A stretch of DNA of 63,424 nucleotides from Corynebacterium variabile (GTDB lineage: Bacteria > Actinomycetota > Actinomycetes > Mycobacteriales > Mycobacteriaceae). This document shows positions 28,701 through 36,481 of this stretch, one piece after another. Under the pieces are notes generated by a model. The model ran no database searches, was not told where the DNA came from, and worked only from the letters and a program-made list of their open reading frames with translations. Where the stretch lies: contig NZ_BJNT01000007.1 of NCBI RefSeq assembly GCF_006539825.1, forward strand, positions 1 to 63,424, given 5' to 3'. The stretch's first letter is position 1. Each line of letters opens with the position of its first letter. A program made the position numbers and the translations under genes.

Positions 28701-28851
28701 GGTCACCGGTCGCCGCGAGCGTCCAGAGGAGGTCGAGCCGTTCCTCTGTGTCCCACCCCAGGGCCGCCAGGTCGGCGGCGGCGTGGGGGCGGCTCAGCCC
28801 CAGGGACGCCGCGGAGGGGATGCGGGATCGAGAGGTGCGTGGCTGGTTCAC
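25705..28851 (-). CDS. glnE: Bifunctional glutamine synthetase adenylyltransferase/adenylyl-removing enzyme GlnE
   Basis: Adenylylates and deadenylylates GlnA at its regulatory tyrosine (Tyr406 here). The 1048-residue protein has two nucleotidyltransferase domains: GKCGALELNYISDVDVIFV at about 255 and GMGRLGGAELSYRSDADVLFV at about 755. Each keeps the paired aspartates (DVD, DAD), and a helical linker joins them. Full family length, no truncation. It follows glnA2 on the same strand after 116 bases, the conserved actinobacterial order glnA2-glnE. GTG start at 28851. Confidence 0.95.
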   Translation of the reverse strand: MNQPRTSRSRIPSAASLGLSRPHAAADLAALGWDTEERLDLLWTLAATGDPDQALNNIVRLMQATDDPEGLQDRLDTDHVFRVRLLGLFGASTLLGDHVVANPEIWPLLGEELPGGRAMLTTMLDSVGAEEVEGTDEDGDALHAADSLLRRATVTGADADRAMRTAYRTILARVAAIDLAGTFVPRRGESPTPKGRTGYPDFVPFEVIADRLADAADVALTAALSVAVAKVFPTGPVPVKIAVLAMGKCGALELNYISDVDVIFVAEPADADTTRLAGEFINIGCRCFFEVDAALRPEGRHGALVRTLDSHLTYYRKWASTWEFQALLKARPMTGDLDLGRAYVDNLAPMVWTASQREDFVPDVQAMRRRVIENVPEELKSRELKLGSGGLRDVEFAVQLLQLVHGRADESLRVLSTVDALNALVDGGYVGREDGRTLIDCYSFMRLLEHRMQLSHLKRTHLLPEVSDRAARTWLARTSGLVAEGTRTLAEELEARVRATGRQIRQLHNKLFYRPLLTSVVEMSVDELRLTPEAAQRQLAALGYRYPDRAMDHLSALASGGTRRARVQAVILPSLMEWLSETVDPDAGLLAYRKLSEVASDRSWFLRLLRDENIVGQRLMKILGTSPYVSDLFLAAPDAVKLLSDGATQPKLMEKDASVISHSLVAAAGRYTDPDKAIAAARSLRRTELARVAAADLLGMMELPEVARSLSWVWDAVLEAALSAEIRAWEDANRRNAPAVISVIGMGRLGGAELSYRSDADVLFVCEPVGNPGEAAGLDEDGDGETGTTNDAVTWSIGIVDRLRARLAKPSLDPPLEVDLDLRPEGRSGASVRTLESYRAYYERWGETWEFQALLRATWVAGDKDLGIRFLRAIDPFRYPEGGADQKTVQEVRRMKARVDGERLPRGANRATHTKLGRGGLADVEWTVQLLTLQHCHRIPTLHNTSTLEVLEEIRTAGLLSEFDVVTLQDAWITASEARNALVLSKAKIPDQLPPPGAQLVHVAAAAGWDPADSQGFLDNYLKKTRRARRVVDRVFWGEEVVDAQYDE

Positions 28852-28967
28852 CGGAGTTCCGTCCTAGTCCCGCCGGAACCTGGGTGACAGGTCGGCGACG
28901 TCGATGATCTCCCCACCATCGTAGTGAACGCCGCCCACCGGCGGGACGCCGTGGTCCCGAACCGGTC

Positions 28968-30311
28968 CTAGAACTCCAGGTTGTGCGCGAGCTCCCAGGG
29001 GGTCACCTGGGACTGGTAGGACTTCCACTCACGCCACTTGTTGCGCAGGAAGAACTCGAAGACGTGCTCGCCGAGTGCGTCGGCGACCAGTTCGGACTTC
29101 TCCATCTCGTGCAGTGCGAGATCCAGGTCGGTCGGCATGTCTTTGTAGCCCATCGCCATCCGCTCACGGCGGGTCATGTTGGCGATGTCCTCCTCGGCCG
29201 GGGGCATCAGCTCGTAGCCCTCACGGATGCCTTTGAGGCCTGCGGCCAGCAGGACCGCGTAGGTGAGGTACGGGTTCGCCGCGGAGTCGGGGCTACGCAC
29301 CTCGACGCGACGGGAGGCCGGCTTGTTCACCGTGTACATCGGGACGCGGATCATGGCCGAACGGTTCGCCGCACCCCAGGTGGCCGCGGTCGGTGCCTCG
29401 GCGCCGCTGGTGACACGCTTGTAGGAGTTGACCCACTGGTTGGTGACCGCGGAGATCTCCGGGGCGTGCTCCAGGATGCCGGCGATGAAGGACTTCGCCG
29501 TCCCGGAGAGGAAGTACTCGTCGTCCGGGTCGTGGAAGGCGTTGCTCTCGCCTTCGAACAGGGACATGTGGGTGTGCATCGCCGAACCGGTCAGGTCGCG
29601 GAAGGGCTTCGGCATGAAGGTCGCGCGCACTCCGTTGCGCTTCGCGATCTGCTTGATGATGTAGCGGAAGCTCATGATGTTGTCCGCCATGGACAGCGCG
29701 TCCGCGAAACGCAGGTCGATCTCCTGCTGGCCCGGGGACGCCTCATGGTGCGAGAACTCCACGGAGATACCCATGGACTCCAGGGCGGTGATGGCGTCCT
29801 GCCGGAACTGCGGGGCGGCGTCGGTGACGGCCTGGTCGAAATATCCGCCGGTGTCGGCGGGCACGGGACGTCCGTCGGGGCCGTTCTCCTCCTTGAGGAG
29901 GAAGAACTCGATCTCCGGGTGGATGTAGCAGTTGAAGCCCTGGTCCGCGGCAATGTTCATCTGGCGACGCAGCACCTGGCGCGGGTCAGCCCAGCTGGGC
30001 TCCCCGTCGGGCATCGCGATGTCACAGAACATGCGGGCGGTGAGGTTGGTGGACCCGTCGGAGTTGTCCAGCGGAAGGATCTGGAAAGTGGACGGGTCGG
30101 GACGCGCGATGGTGTCGGACTCCACCACGCGGGAGAAGCCCTCGATCGAGGAGCCGTCGAAGCCGATCCCCTCCTCGAAAGCGCCCTCGAGTTCAGCCGG
30201 AGCGACAGCCACGGACTTGAGATATCCCTGGATGTCCGTGAACCAGAGGCGGACGAAGCGGATGTCCCGTTCCTCGAGGGTCCGGAGAACGAATTCCTGT
30301 TGACGACTCAT
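28968..30311 (-). CDS. glnA2: Type I glutamine synthetase GlnA2
   Basis: A 447-residue glutamine synthetase paralog. It shows IGFDGSSIEGFSRV, FMPKPFRDLTGSAMHTHMSLFEG and NRSAMIRVP. The adenylylation loop differs from GlnA: the segment ends with GYELMPPAEEDIANMTRRER and lacks the DLYELPPEE tyrosine motif, consistent with GlnA2 not being under GlnE control. The start at 30311 is chosen because TACGAT plus 7 bases precedes it and SRQQEFVLRTLEERDIRFV aligns with family N-termini; ATGs at 30320 and 30329 are alternatives. A GlnR-like box lies 62 bases upstream. Confidence 0.93.
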   Translation of the reverse strand: MSRQQEFVLRTLEERDIRFVRLWFTDIQGYLKSVAVAPAELEGAFEEGIGFDGSSIEGFSRVVESDTIARPDPSTFQILPLDNSDGSTNLTARMFCDIAMPDGEPSWADPRQVLRRQMNIAADQGFNCYIHPEIEFFLLKEENGPDGRPVPADTGGYFDQAVTDAAPQFRQDAITALESMGISVEFSHHEASPGQQEIDLRFADALSMADNIMSFRYIIKQIAKRNGVRATFMPKPFRDLTGSAMHTHMSLFEGESNAFHDPDDEYFLSGTAKSFIAGILEHAPEISAVTNQWVNSYKRVTSGAEAPTAATWGAANRSAMIRVPMYTVNKPASRRVEVRSPDSAANPYLTYAVLLAAGLKGIREGYELMPPAEEDIANMTRRERMAMGYKDMPTDLDLALHEMEKSELVADALGEHVFEFFLRNKWREWKSYQSQVTPWELAHNLEF

Positions 30312-30372
30312 GGCGACCATCGTATCCACGGATTGACCCCCGGTGTCGGGGTCCCCCTCTCCCCGCGCGTGA

Positions 30373-30393
30373 TGTTACAAGTCGTTAACACTG
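30373..30393. promoter_or_regulatory. GlnR-box-like palindrome between glnA2 and panB
   Basis: TGTTACAAGTCGTTAACACT (30373-30392) matches the glnA site (5006-5026) at 19 of 21 positions, including flanking bases, and keeps the GTTAC-N6-TTAAC arrangement. It is 62 bases from the glnA2 start and 30 bases from panB, so it could affect either. The match to glnA favours glnA2 as the target. Confidence 0.6.
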
Positions 30394-30422
30394 CACCGCC
30401 GATAGTGGCACAATGCTGTGAC

Positions 30423-31265
30423 ATGTCTGACTCCACAACTGCAGCCTCCGTCGGTTACCTCGCCCCCACCCGCCAGGTCCGGATCGGGGATCTCCGCAAG
30501 AAGAAGGCCACCGGCGAAAAATGGGCCATGCTCACCGCCTACGACTACTCCACCGCCCGCGCCCTGGCCGACGGCGGCGTGGAGTGCCTGCTCGTCGGCG
30601 ACTCCGCCGCGAACGTGGTCTTCGGGTACAACCAGACACAGCAGATCAGCCTCGACGAGATGGTCTACATCGCCGCCGCCGTCGTCCGCGGTGCGGGCAA
30701 TGCCCTCGTCATCGCCGACCTCCCCTTCGGCACCTACGAGGCCTCCGACGAACAGGCCGTCCTCTCCGCCTCGGAGATGATGCGGCGCTCCGGTGCCGCC
30801 ATGGTGAAGATCGAGGGTGGCGTGCGCATCGCCCCGCGCATCCGCGCCCTGGTCAACGCGGGTATCCCGGTGTGCGCCCACGTCGGTTTCACCCCGCAGT
30901 CGGTCAACGCGCTGTCGGGGTTCAAGGTGCAGGGACGCGGGGACGCCGCCGAGCAGCTCCTCGCCGATGTCCGCGCCGTCGCCGAGGCCGGTGCCGACAT
31001 GGTCGTGCTCGAGATGGTCCCGGCAGAGGTCGCGGCGAAGGCCACCGCCGAGGTGGGGATCTCCACCATCGGTATCGGTGCCGGCCCGGACACGGACGCC
31101 CAGGTGCTGGTGTGGCACGACATGGCAGCGTTCCCGGCGGACGGTCACCGGCCGAAGTTCGCCAGGCAGTGGGCGCAGGTCGGCGCGGATCTCACCGCCG
31201 CCGCGGCGTCCTACAAGCGGGAGGTCGCCGAGGGCACCTTCCCCGCCACCGAGCACTGCTTCTGA
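30423..31265 (+). CDS. panB: 3-methyl-2-oxobutanoate hydroxymethyltransferase PanB
   Basis: First step of pantothenate synthesis: transfers a hydroxymethyl group from methylene-THF to ketoisovalerate. The 280-residue TIM barrel shows MLTAYDYSTARALADGGVECLLVGDS, DLPFGTYEAS, MVKIEGG and GIPVCAHVGFTPQSVN, with the catalytic glutamate in LEMVPAEVA. The ATG at 30423 lacks an evident ribosome site. panC is not adjacent in this window. Divergent from glnA2. Confidence 0.95.
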   Translation: MSDSTTAASVGYLAPTRQVRIGDLRKKKATGEKWAMLTAYDYSTARALADGGVECLLVGDSAANVVFGYNQTQQISLDEMVYIAAAVVRGAGNALVIADLPFGTYEASDEQAVLSASEMMRRSGAAMVKIEGGVRIAPRIRALVNAGIPVCAHVGFTPQSVNALSGFKVQGRGDAAEQLLADVRAVAEAGADMVVLEMVPAEVAAKATAEVGISTIGIGAGPDTDAQVLVWHDMAAFPADGHRPKFARQWAQVGADLTAAAASYKREVAEGTFPATEHCF

Positions 31266-31275
31266 GCGGTAGGAA

Positions 31276-31452
31276 TCAGTCCTCGTCCCACTCGTCGGCG
31301 GCCTCGGAGCGGGCTCTGGCGGTCGCCAGGGCGCGGCGGGCGGCCTCCTCGGTGTCGTAGGGGCCCATGCGGGTGTCCCACCCGTGCTTCTTTCCCTGGG
31401 TGACGTCACCGGTGGAGGTGTCGAAGTACCACTTCTGGTCGCTGTCGGTCAT
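31276..31452 (-). CDS. Small conserved actinobacterial protein (58 aa)
   Basis: A 58-residue acidic protein. The N-terminal half reads as a small beta motif, QKWYFDTSTGDVTQGKKHGW, followed by DTRMGPYDTEEAARRALATA and an acidic tail. Aromatic-glycine spacing like this occurs in short actinobacterial proteins annotated as SPOR-like; function is unknown. It ends 10 bases from the panB stop, convergent. The start is the only in-frame ATG and the reading is compact with no overlap. Confidence 0.75.
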   Translation of the reverse strand: MTDSDQKWYFDTSTGDVTQGKKHGWDTRMGPYDTEEAARRALATARARSEAADEWDED

Positions 31453-31479
31453 GCCACCGAGTGTAACCGTCGGACGTCG

Positions 31480-31803
31480 TCACAGCAGGCCGGCGACGAT
31501 GACACCGAACGCGACGACCCCCAGAACCACCGAGCACACCGCGATCCCCATGACCGCCCCCGTCTCCGGACGCAGGCCGCCGTTCTCCACCCCGTCGACG
31601 TCCCTGTCGTACCGGGTGCGCTGGCCGGCGTAGATCCACAGTCCGGCGACGCCGAGCAGACCCGTCACCAGGATCACCGGGCGACCGTACGACGAGACCC
31701 AGGACAGCAGGGCGGTCGCCGTGAGGATCAGCCGCATGGCGGTCCGGCTCCAGGACAGACTGGTCCGCTCCGGCTGCAGCCCGGGGTCCCGAGTCGGCCT
31801 CAT
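31480..31803 (-). CDS. DUF202 family membrane protein
   Basis: A 107-residue protein with three transmembrane helices. The DUF202 hallmark LQPERTSLSWSRTAMRL precedes helix 1. It overlaps the upstream DUF202 gene by 4 bases (ATGA), so the two are co-translated and may form one complex. The family (YidH-like) has no established biochemical role. Confidence 0.85.
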   Translation of the reverse strand: MRPTRDPGLQPERTSLSWSRTAMRLILTATALLSWVSSYGRPVILVTGLLGVAGLWIYAGQRTRYDRDVDGVENGGLRPETGAVMGIAVCSVVLGVVAFGVIVAGLL

Positions 31804-32207
31804 GTCAGGACCATCAGCCCGAGCAGCATCGCCGCGAGGATCGACCCGGCGGACAGCACGGGGACGATCGATGGGGCAGGCAACGGCTCATCGCGACGCA
31901 TGGCGCGTTCGATCCGCAGCCACCGCACCGCGGACCCCGCCGCGAGCAGGATCCCCACCGCGATGGCGCACAGTGCCGCGAATGCCCGGATCCCCGGTTC
32001 CAGGACCGAGTCCGGCAGGGCCTCCATACCCACACCGCCGGCGATGAAGGCCAGCGCGGTTCGCATCCAGGCGAGGTAGGTGCGCTCATTGGCGAGCGTG
32101 AAGCGAGGGTCGGGTTCCTCACCGTCCGGGAAGAACCACTTCGACACCGCCGACCTGTCGTCGGCGGCCGGTCCGGGGTCGCTGTCCGTGTCACGCTGTG
32201 CAGTCAC
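31800..32207 (-). CDS. DUF202 (YidH-like) membrane protein
   Basis: A 135-residue protein with an acidic N-terminus and three transmembrane helices. The DUF202 motif appears as RFTLANERTYLAWMRTALAFIAGG. The GTG at 32207 gives a compact N-terminus; earlier in-frame codons run into the rnpB 3' flank. It is the first gene of the two-gene DUF202 unit that overlaps the second by ATGA. Confidence 0.85.
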   Translation of the reverse strand: MTAQRDTDSDPGPAADDRSAVSKWFFPDGEEPDPRFTLANERTYLAWMRTALAFIAGGVGMEALPDSVLEPGIRAFAALCAIAVGILLAAGSAVRWLRIERAMRRDEPLPAPSIVPVLSAGSILAAMLLGLMVLT

Positions 32208-32242
32208 GCTGTCCAGTCTATGGGTCAGCGGGAAAAGAAGGG

Positions 32243-32675
32243 TCGAGAGGGTCTGTGAGCCGGATTCTGTTCCACCAGGCAGCGCCGGGAGGCGCCACCG
32301 GAGGTGGTGATCATCCATCTACGACGACCGTTGCCGGCCGCCTCTAGCGGTCTACCTGCCCCTTGTCCGACGAGCAGCCGTCGGGGCACATCGCACCACC
32401 GGCCCCGGAGGGTTGCGGTGCGAGCACGTGACCTTGCTCCCGGTGGGGTTTACCCAGCTGCCCCGGTCACCCGGGGCACTGGTGCGCTCTTACCGCACCT
32501 TTTCACCCTTACCCGGCATACACCGGGCGGTCGTTTTCTGTGGCACTGGCCCGCGGGTCACCCCGGGTTGCCGTTAACAACCACCGTGCTCTGAGGAGTC
32601 CGGACTTTCCTCGACCCCGGCCTGCTCCCGCGACGGGAACGGTTCCGGGAGCCGCGATCACCCGACCCTCTCGAC
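32243..32675 (-). ncRNA. rnpB: RNase P RNA
   Basis: Catalytic RNA of RNase P, which matures tRNA 5' ends. On the minus strand the 5' conserved region GAGGAAAGTCCGGACTCC is present, and near the 3' end the universally conserved AGAATCCGGCT-type segment (plus strand GTGAGCCGGATTCTGT). Terminal helix P1 pairs CGAGAGGGTC near 32673 with GACCCTCTCG near 32244, which sets the ends approximately. Length about 433 nt, normal for high-GC actinobacterial type A RNA. Confidence 0.93.
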
Positions 32676-32710
32676 GCCGTTCACGATAGCAGTGCGCAGC
32701 ACGGAAACCC

Positions 32711-33403
32711 TCACAGCCCCCGCAGATAGTGGGTGTCGTTGAACTCCCTGACCACGGAGCGCTCCGGGTAGAACTCGGCGACGGACAGGCCCGCGAGATC
32801 CAGGTGCAGTGTCGAGTACACCGTCGCCGGTGCCTTCAGCGCCGAACGCAGGATCGCCTTGATCGGTGACACGTGGCTGACGAGCAGCACGGTGCGTCCT
32901 CCCCCGCCGGCCAGCAGCTCGTCGACCAGACGGTCGCAGCGGGCCGCCACGGCGTCCATCGACTCCCCGCCGACAGTCGGTACGGAGGGATCAGCGACCC
33001 AGTCGGCGTGCTCGGCCGGCCAGCGGCGGTGGACCTCGTCAAAGCCGAGGCCCTCCCAGACGCCGAAGTCGGTCTCGATGAGGTCGTCGGCCCCGGTGAC
33101 ATCCAGGTCGAGGGCCTCGGCGGCGGATTCGGCGGTCTGCCGGGCCCGCAGCAGCGGGGAGCTGTAGATCGCGTCGATCCCCTCACCCTGGTCCTGCCGG
33201 GTCCGCAGCCAGGACGCCGCCCGTGCCACCTGGGCATTGCCCAGGTCGGTCAGGGCGGGGTCGCTGCGACCGGAGAAGACGCCGGCCACGGACATGGGTG
33301 TCTGACCATGGCGCAGCAGGAGCAGGCGCAGGGGGGCCTGCCCGGAACCGAACCAGTCCGGACGCGAGCTCCCGGTATCCTTCTCAGCATCCTTCCCGGC
33401 CAC
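32711..33403 (-). CDS. Histidine phosphatase (phosphoglycerate mutase-like), stand-alone homolog of the Rv2228c phosphatase domain
   Basis: A 230-residue histidine phosphatase with the catalytic motif LLLRHGQTPMSV and the second histidine in VLLVSHVSPIKA. It sits directly after the zinc-ribbon and Nif3 genes, the position of mycobacterial Rv2228c, in which an RNase H domain is fused before the phosphatase. Here only about 25 polar residues precede the phosphatase domain, so the RNase H half is absent. Likely substrates are phosphorylated metabolites such as alpha-ribazole phosphate. GTG start, 3 bases after the upstream stop. Confidence 0.87.
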   Translation of the reverse strand: MAGKDAEKDTGSSRPDWFGSGQAPLRLLLLRHGQTPMSVAGVFSGRSDPALTDLGNAQVARAASWLRTRQDQGEGIDAIYSSPLLRARQTAESAAEALDLDVTGADDLIETDFGVWEGLGFDEVHRRWPAEHADWVADPSVPTVGGESMDAVAARCDRLVDELLAGGGGRTVLLVSHVSPIKAILRSALKAPATVYSTLHLDLAGLSVAEFYPERSVVREFNDTHYLRGL

Positions 33404-33406
33404 GTG

Positions 33407-34135
33407 TCACTCCCCCGTCCGCAGCAGCAGGACGCCGCACTCCGGGCAGGTGACCTGCCGGGACAGCGGGGTGTTGGCGATGCGTCGTGCCGCGGAGTGG
33501 TCGAGTTCGATGCAGCAGCACCGGCAGGTCGATCCGGCGAGTTCGGCGGCGCCCATTCCGTGCTCGGCCTCGTTCTCCTCGTAGACCGTCCGCAGCTCCG
33601 GGGACAGTGCGTCCCGCAGTGCCGACGAGCGCTCCTGCAGTCCGGCGAGTTGGACGCGGATCTCCCCGGACACCGTCGCGGCCTCCTCCCGGGCGCGGTG
33701 GAGTGCCTCGTCGACCTCGCCGTGGGGTGTGTCCTCCTCGCCGATCCGTCCGAAGGTGGCCAGGGTGCGTTCCTCGCGGTCGATGTCGGCCTCGATCTCG
33801 GCCAGGCGGCGCTCGGCGACCTGGAGGTCGTGCTGGAGGTCGCGGCGCCGTTCCCGGTCGGTGTCGGCGCGTAGTCCGGCGAGGTCGTCCCGTCGGCGGG
33901 CCCGCAGTCGGGCGGCGTCGGCCTGCAGCCGGTGCACCGTGCCGGTCATGTCGTGGGTGATGCGGCGGGTACTCAGTGCATGGCGTCGGGCCTCGTCGGC
34001 CTGCTGCTCGAGCCGTTCGACGGTCGCGGTCTCGGGCAGTGCGTCCAGTCGGGCGGTGAGCAGCCGGATCCGGCCGTCGACACCGACGAGTTCGGTGAGA
34101 GTCGTCCGGTCGGTGTCGGTGAGTGTGGGGGTCAT
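33407..34135 (-). CDS. Coiled-coil zinc-ribbon protein (CT398/Rv2229c-like)
   Basis: A 242-residue protein made of a long alpha-helical hairpin (about residues 15-175, heptad-rich with Leu/Arg/Glu) and a C-terminal four-cysteine zinc ribbon: CRCCCIELD and CPECGVLLLR. The CT398-type family binds nucleic acid or acts as an adaptor, with suggested links to flagellar or RNA-related functions; none is established in actinobacteria. ATG overlaps the Nif3 stop by 4 bases, so the pair is translationally coupled. Confidence 0.87.
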   Translation of the reverse strand: MTPTLTDTDRTTLTELVGVDGRIRLLTARLDALPETATVERLEQQADEARRHALSTRRITHDMTGTVHRLQADAARLRARRRDDLAGLRADTDRERRRDLQHDLQVAERRLAEIEADIDREERTLATFGRIGEEDTPHGEVDEALHRAREEAATVSGEIRVQLAGLQERSSALRDALSPELRTVYEENEAEHGMGAAELAGSTCRCCCIELDHSAARRIANTPLSRQVTCPECGVLLLRTGE

Positions 34136-34998
34136 GGGCGGTCCTTTCCCGCAGAGGTGGAGCTGTGGTGCAGCGTCCAGGGGTCGGTGCGCAGGTCGAT
34201 CACCGAGGCATTCAGCCGGGGATCGGCACCCAGCAGGTCGGCGGCCTGGGCGCACCAGGGGAATTCACTGGCCCAGTGGGCGGTGTCCACCACCGCGCAT
34301 CCGCCGGCACGAAGGTGCTCGTCGACGGGGTGGTGGCGCAGGTCCGAGGTGACGAAGCAGTCCACGTCGAGGCCGAGGACGGTGCCGAGGAAGCTGTCGC
34401 CGGATCCGGAGGCCACTGCGACGCGCCGGACCATCCGGTCGGGGTCGCCGGCGGCGCGGACGCCCCACTCGGTGGCGGGCAGCCGGTCGGCGACGCGGGC
34501 GGTGAACCCGCGCAAAGTCATCGGGGTGTCAAGTTCCCCGACCCGGCCGATACCGGTGGCGGTGAGCGGGTCGACGCCCTCGGGCACCGGGGTCAACGGT
34601 GCTCCCGGGGTGACGCCGAGGATTTCCGCGAGCCGGTCGTTGACACCGGGTCGGGCGGAATCTGCGCTGGTGTGGGCGGCGTAGAGAGCGACCCCTGCCC
34701 GGATCAGCCGGTGGATGATGCGCCCTTTGGGGTGGGTCACGGGCACGCCGGTCACCCTGCGCAGCAGTGGCGGGTGGTGGACCAGCAGGAAGTCGGCACC
34801 GTCGGCGATCGCGGCGTCCGCCACGGCGTCAGTGCAGTCGAGGGCGACGCGGACGGTACGGACGGTGTCCGCGGGGTCGCCGCAGACGAGTCCGCAGGCG
34901 TCCCAGGATTCCGCGAGCTCCGGGGGATAGGCCTGTTCAATGAGCGCGACGACGTCTCCGACGGTCGCCGCCGAGGTGGGATGGGCGGAGTTGTTCAC
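34132..34998 (-). CDS. Nif3-like dinuclear metal centre hexameric protein
   Basis: A 288-residue protein of the Nif3/YbgI family. Metal-ligand motifs are visible: LLVHHPPLL in the N-terminal half and VDTAHWASEFPW near the C-terminus. Family members form toroidal hexamers with a two-metal centre; some act as GTP cyclohydrolase-like or DNA-associated proteins, but the role here is unknown. GTG start, with TATCGT 7 bases upstream (leaderless), diverging from the HAD-PTP fusion gene 57 bases away. Confidence 0.9.
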   Translation of the reverse strand: MNNSAHPTSAATVGDVVALIEQAYPPELAESWDACGLVCGDPADTVRTVRVALDCTDAVADAAIADGADFLLVHHPPLLRRVTGVPVTHPKGRIIHRLIRAGVALYAAHTSADSARPGVNDRLAEILGVTPGAPLTPVPEGVDPLTATGIGRVGELDTPMTLRGFTARVADRLPATEWGVRAAGDPDRMVRRVAVASGSGDSFLGTVLGLDVDCFVTSDLRHHPVDEHLRAGGCAVVDTAHWASEFPWCAQAADLLGADPRLNASVIDLRTDPWTLHHSSTSAGKDRP

Positions 34999-35055
34999 GT
35001 GGTCAACGATAGCGTCCTACGGCAGACTGCCCCGGTTTCTGGCACTGTAGGGCCT

Positions 35056-36243
35056 GTGGCAGATTCATCGGACAGCATGCCGGCCCCGGGGCCGGAGACC
35101 CGGTTCCTTCTCGTCGATGTCGACGGGACACTGGTGGATTCGTTCCCCGGGATCCGGGACAGTTTCCTGCACGCCCTGGCGGCCAACGGGGTCCCCGCGC
35201 CCCCGGACGACCAGGTGGCGCGGATCTCCGGCCCACCGATGGAGGACACTCTCCGTGGTCTCGGCCTGGAAGGGGAGCTCCTTGACCGCACCTACCGGAC
35301 CTACCGCGAGGACTACTCCGGTGGAGGCTGGCAGACCGCCGAGGTCATCCCGGGGATGCGTGAGCTCGTCCGGTCCTGGAAGGACGCCGGGTACGTGCTC
35401 GCCACCGCGACCTCGAAGGTGGAGACCACCGCGCGGCTGATGCTGGAGCGCTTCGACCTGCTCGACCTCTTCGATGTCGTGGCGACCGCCTCCGGTGAAC
35501 GGGGCGGTCGGCGGGCCAAGGCCGACGTCATCGCCTACGCGCTGGAACAGCTCGGCCTCGACGCCACGCCGGTGGACGACGGCGGCCCGGATCACCGCGG
35601 CAACGTGCTCATGATCGGCGACCGGATCCACGACGTCGAGGGTGCCCACGCCTACGGTGTGCGCAGCGTCCTGGTGGACTGGGGTTACGGCGACCGCGCC
35701 GAGCACAAGGCCTCGGACTGGTCGGTGGCCGATGTCGACGAACTCAGCCGGGTCGTGGCGGACTGGGCGGATTCACGCCCGCAGATCTGTGTGGTGTGCA
35801 CCGGCAACATCTGCCGGTCCCCGATCGGCGAGATCATGCTGCGGGACGCGCTGACGGAGGAGGGCCTCATCGACGAGGTGAAGCTGAACTCCTGCGGTAC
35901 CACCGGCTGGCATGTCGGTGAGGCCGCCGATCCGCGGGCGGCGGCGAGCCTGGAGAGGGCGGGGTACAGCGCCTCGGGCCATGCGGCGGCCGAGTTCGGC
36001 CCCGAGCACCGGGACGCCGACCTCTTCCTGGTGATGGATGACGCGAACCGCAGGGCCCTGGTGAAGGTGGGGGTCGATCCGGAGAAGATCCGGTTGTTCC
36101 GCTCCTTCGGCCCGGCCGGCGACAAGGAGGTCGCCGACCCCTACTACGGGGAGGACGCCGACTTCGAGCGTGCCGAACACCAGCTCGCCGAGGCGCTGCC
36201 GGGGGTCGTCGAGTGGGCCCGGGCAAGGGTCCTCGACTTCTGA
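35056..36243 (+). CDS. Fused HAD-family phosphatase (PtkA-like) and low-molecular-weight protein tyrosine phosphatase (PtpA-like)
   Basis: A 395-residue two-domain protein. Residues about 14-235 are a HAD domain of the phosphoglycolate-phosphatase type (motif I LLVDVDGTLVDS, motif II TATSKVE, motif IV MIGDRIHDVEGA). Residues about 238-395 are a LMW protein tyrosine phosphatase with the P-loop VVCTGNICRSP (CX5R) and the general acid loop EVADPYYGED. The reading frame is continuous; the linker is only ADWADSRPQ. In mycobacteria the homologous PtkA and PtpA are separate proteins, PtkA being reported as a tyrosine kinase for PtpA. GTG start, with an AGGG just before it. Confidence 0.9.
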   Translation: MADSSDSMPAPGPETRFLLVDVDGTLVDSFPGIRDSFLHALAANGVPAPPDDQVARISGPPMEDTLRGLGLEGELLDRTYRTYREDYSGGGWQTAEVIPGMRELVRSWKDAGYVLATATSKVETTARLMLERFDLLDLFDVVATASGERGGRRAKADVIAYALEQLGLDATPVDDGGPDHRGNVLMIGDRIHDVEGAHAYGVRSVLVDWGYGDRAEHKASDWSVADVDELSRVVADWADSRPQICVVCTGNICRSPIGEIMLRDALTEEGLIDEVKLNSCGTTGWHVGEAADPRAAASLERAGYSASGHAAAEFGPEHRDADLFLVMDDANRRALVKVGVDPEKIRLFRSFGPAGDKEVADPYYGEDADFERAEHQLAEALPGVVEWARARVLDF

Positions 36244-36250
36244 GCCACCT

Positions 36251-36481
36251 CTAGCGCAGGTCGGCGACCGCGGAGTCCGTCTCCCCGTGACGGGAGCAGA
36301 CAGCGGTCCAGCCGTGCGGGGTCACCTGGACGACGCGGCGGCGTCCGCACTCCGGGCAGAAACGGGGGGCGTCGAGGCCTGCCTTCTGGGCCGGCGAGTA
36401 CTCGATCCATTCCCCCTCCCCCAGATCCGCCCCGGTGTAGGGATCCCAGGGTCCGGTCCCTTTCCTTCCCGCCACCGTCAC
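36251..36481 (-). CDS. bsaP: Biotin synthase auxiliary protein BsaP-like
   Basis: A 76-residue protein encoded immediately after bioB with a 4-base overlap (GTGA). It begins [20 protein letters not shown] and has [24 protein letters not shown], three cysteines and a histidine that could bind an iron-sulfur cluster or zinc. It corresponds in size, position and motif to the actinobacterial bioB partner described in mycobacteria as BsaP (Rv1590-like), needed for BioB activity. Assignment rests on context and motif; moderately sure. Confidence 0.8.
   Translation of the reverse strand: MTVAGRKGTGPWDPYTGADLGEGEWIEYSPAQKAGLDAPRFCPECGRRRVVQVTPHGWTAVCSRHGETDSAVADLR

Noticed and set aside
26866..28887. 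673-codon plus-strand open frame opposite glnE
   Set aside because: Antisense of glnE with compositionally biased translation and no start context.
28983..31265. 760-codon frame extending panB upstream
   Set aside because: The first 480 codons are antisense of glnA2; PanB homology starts at 30423.
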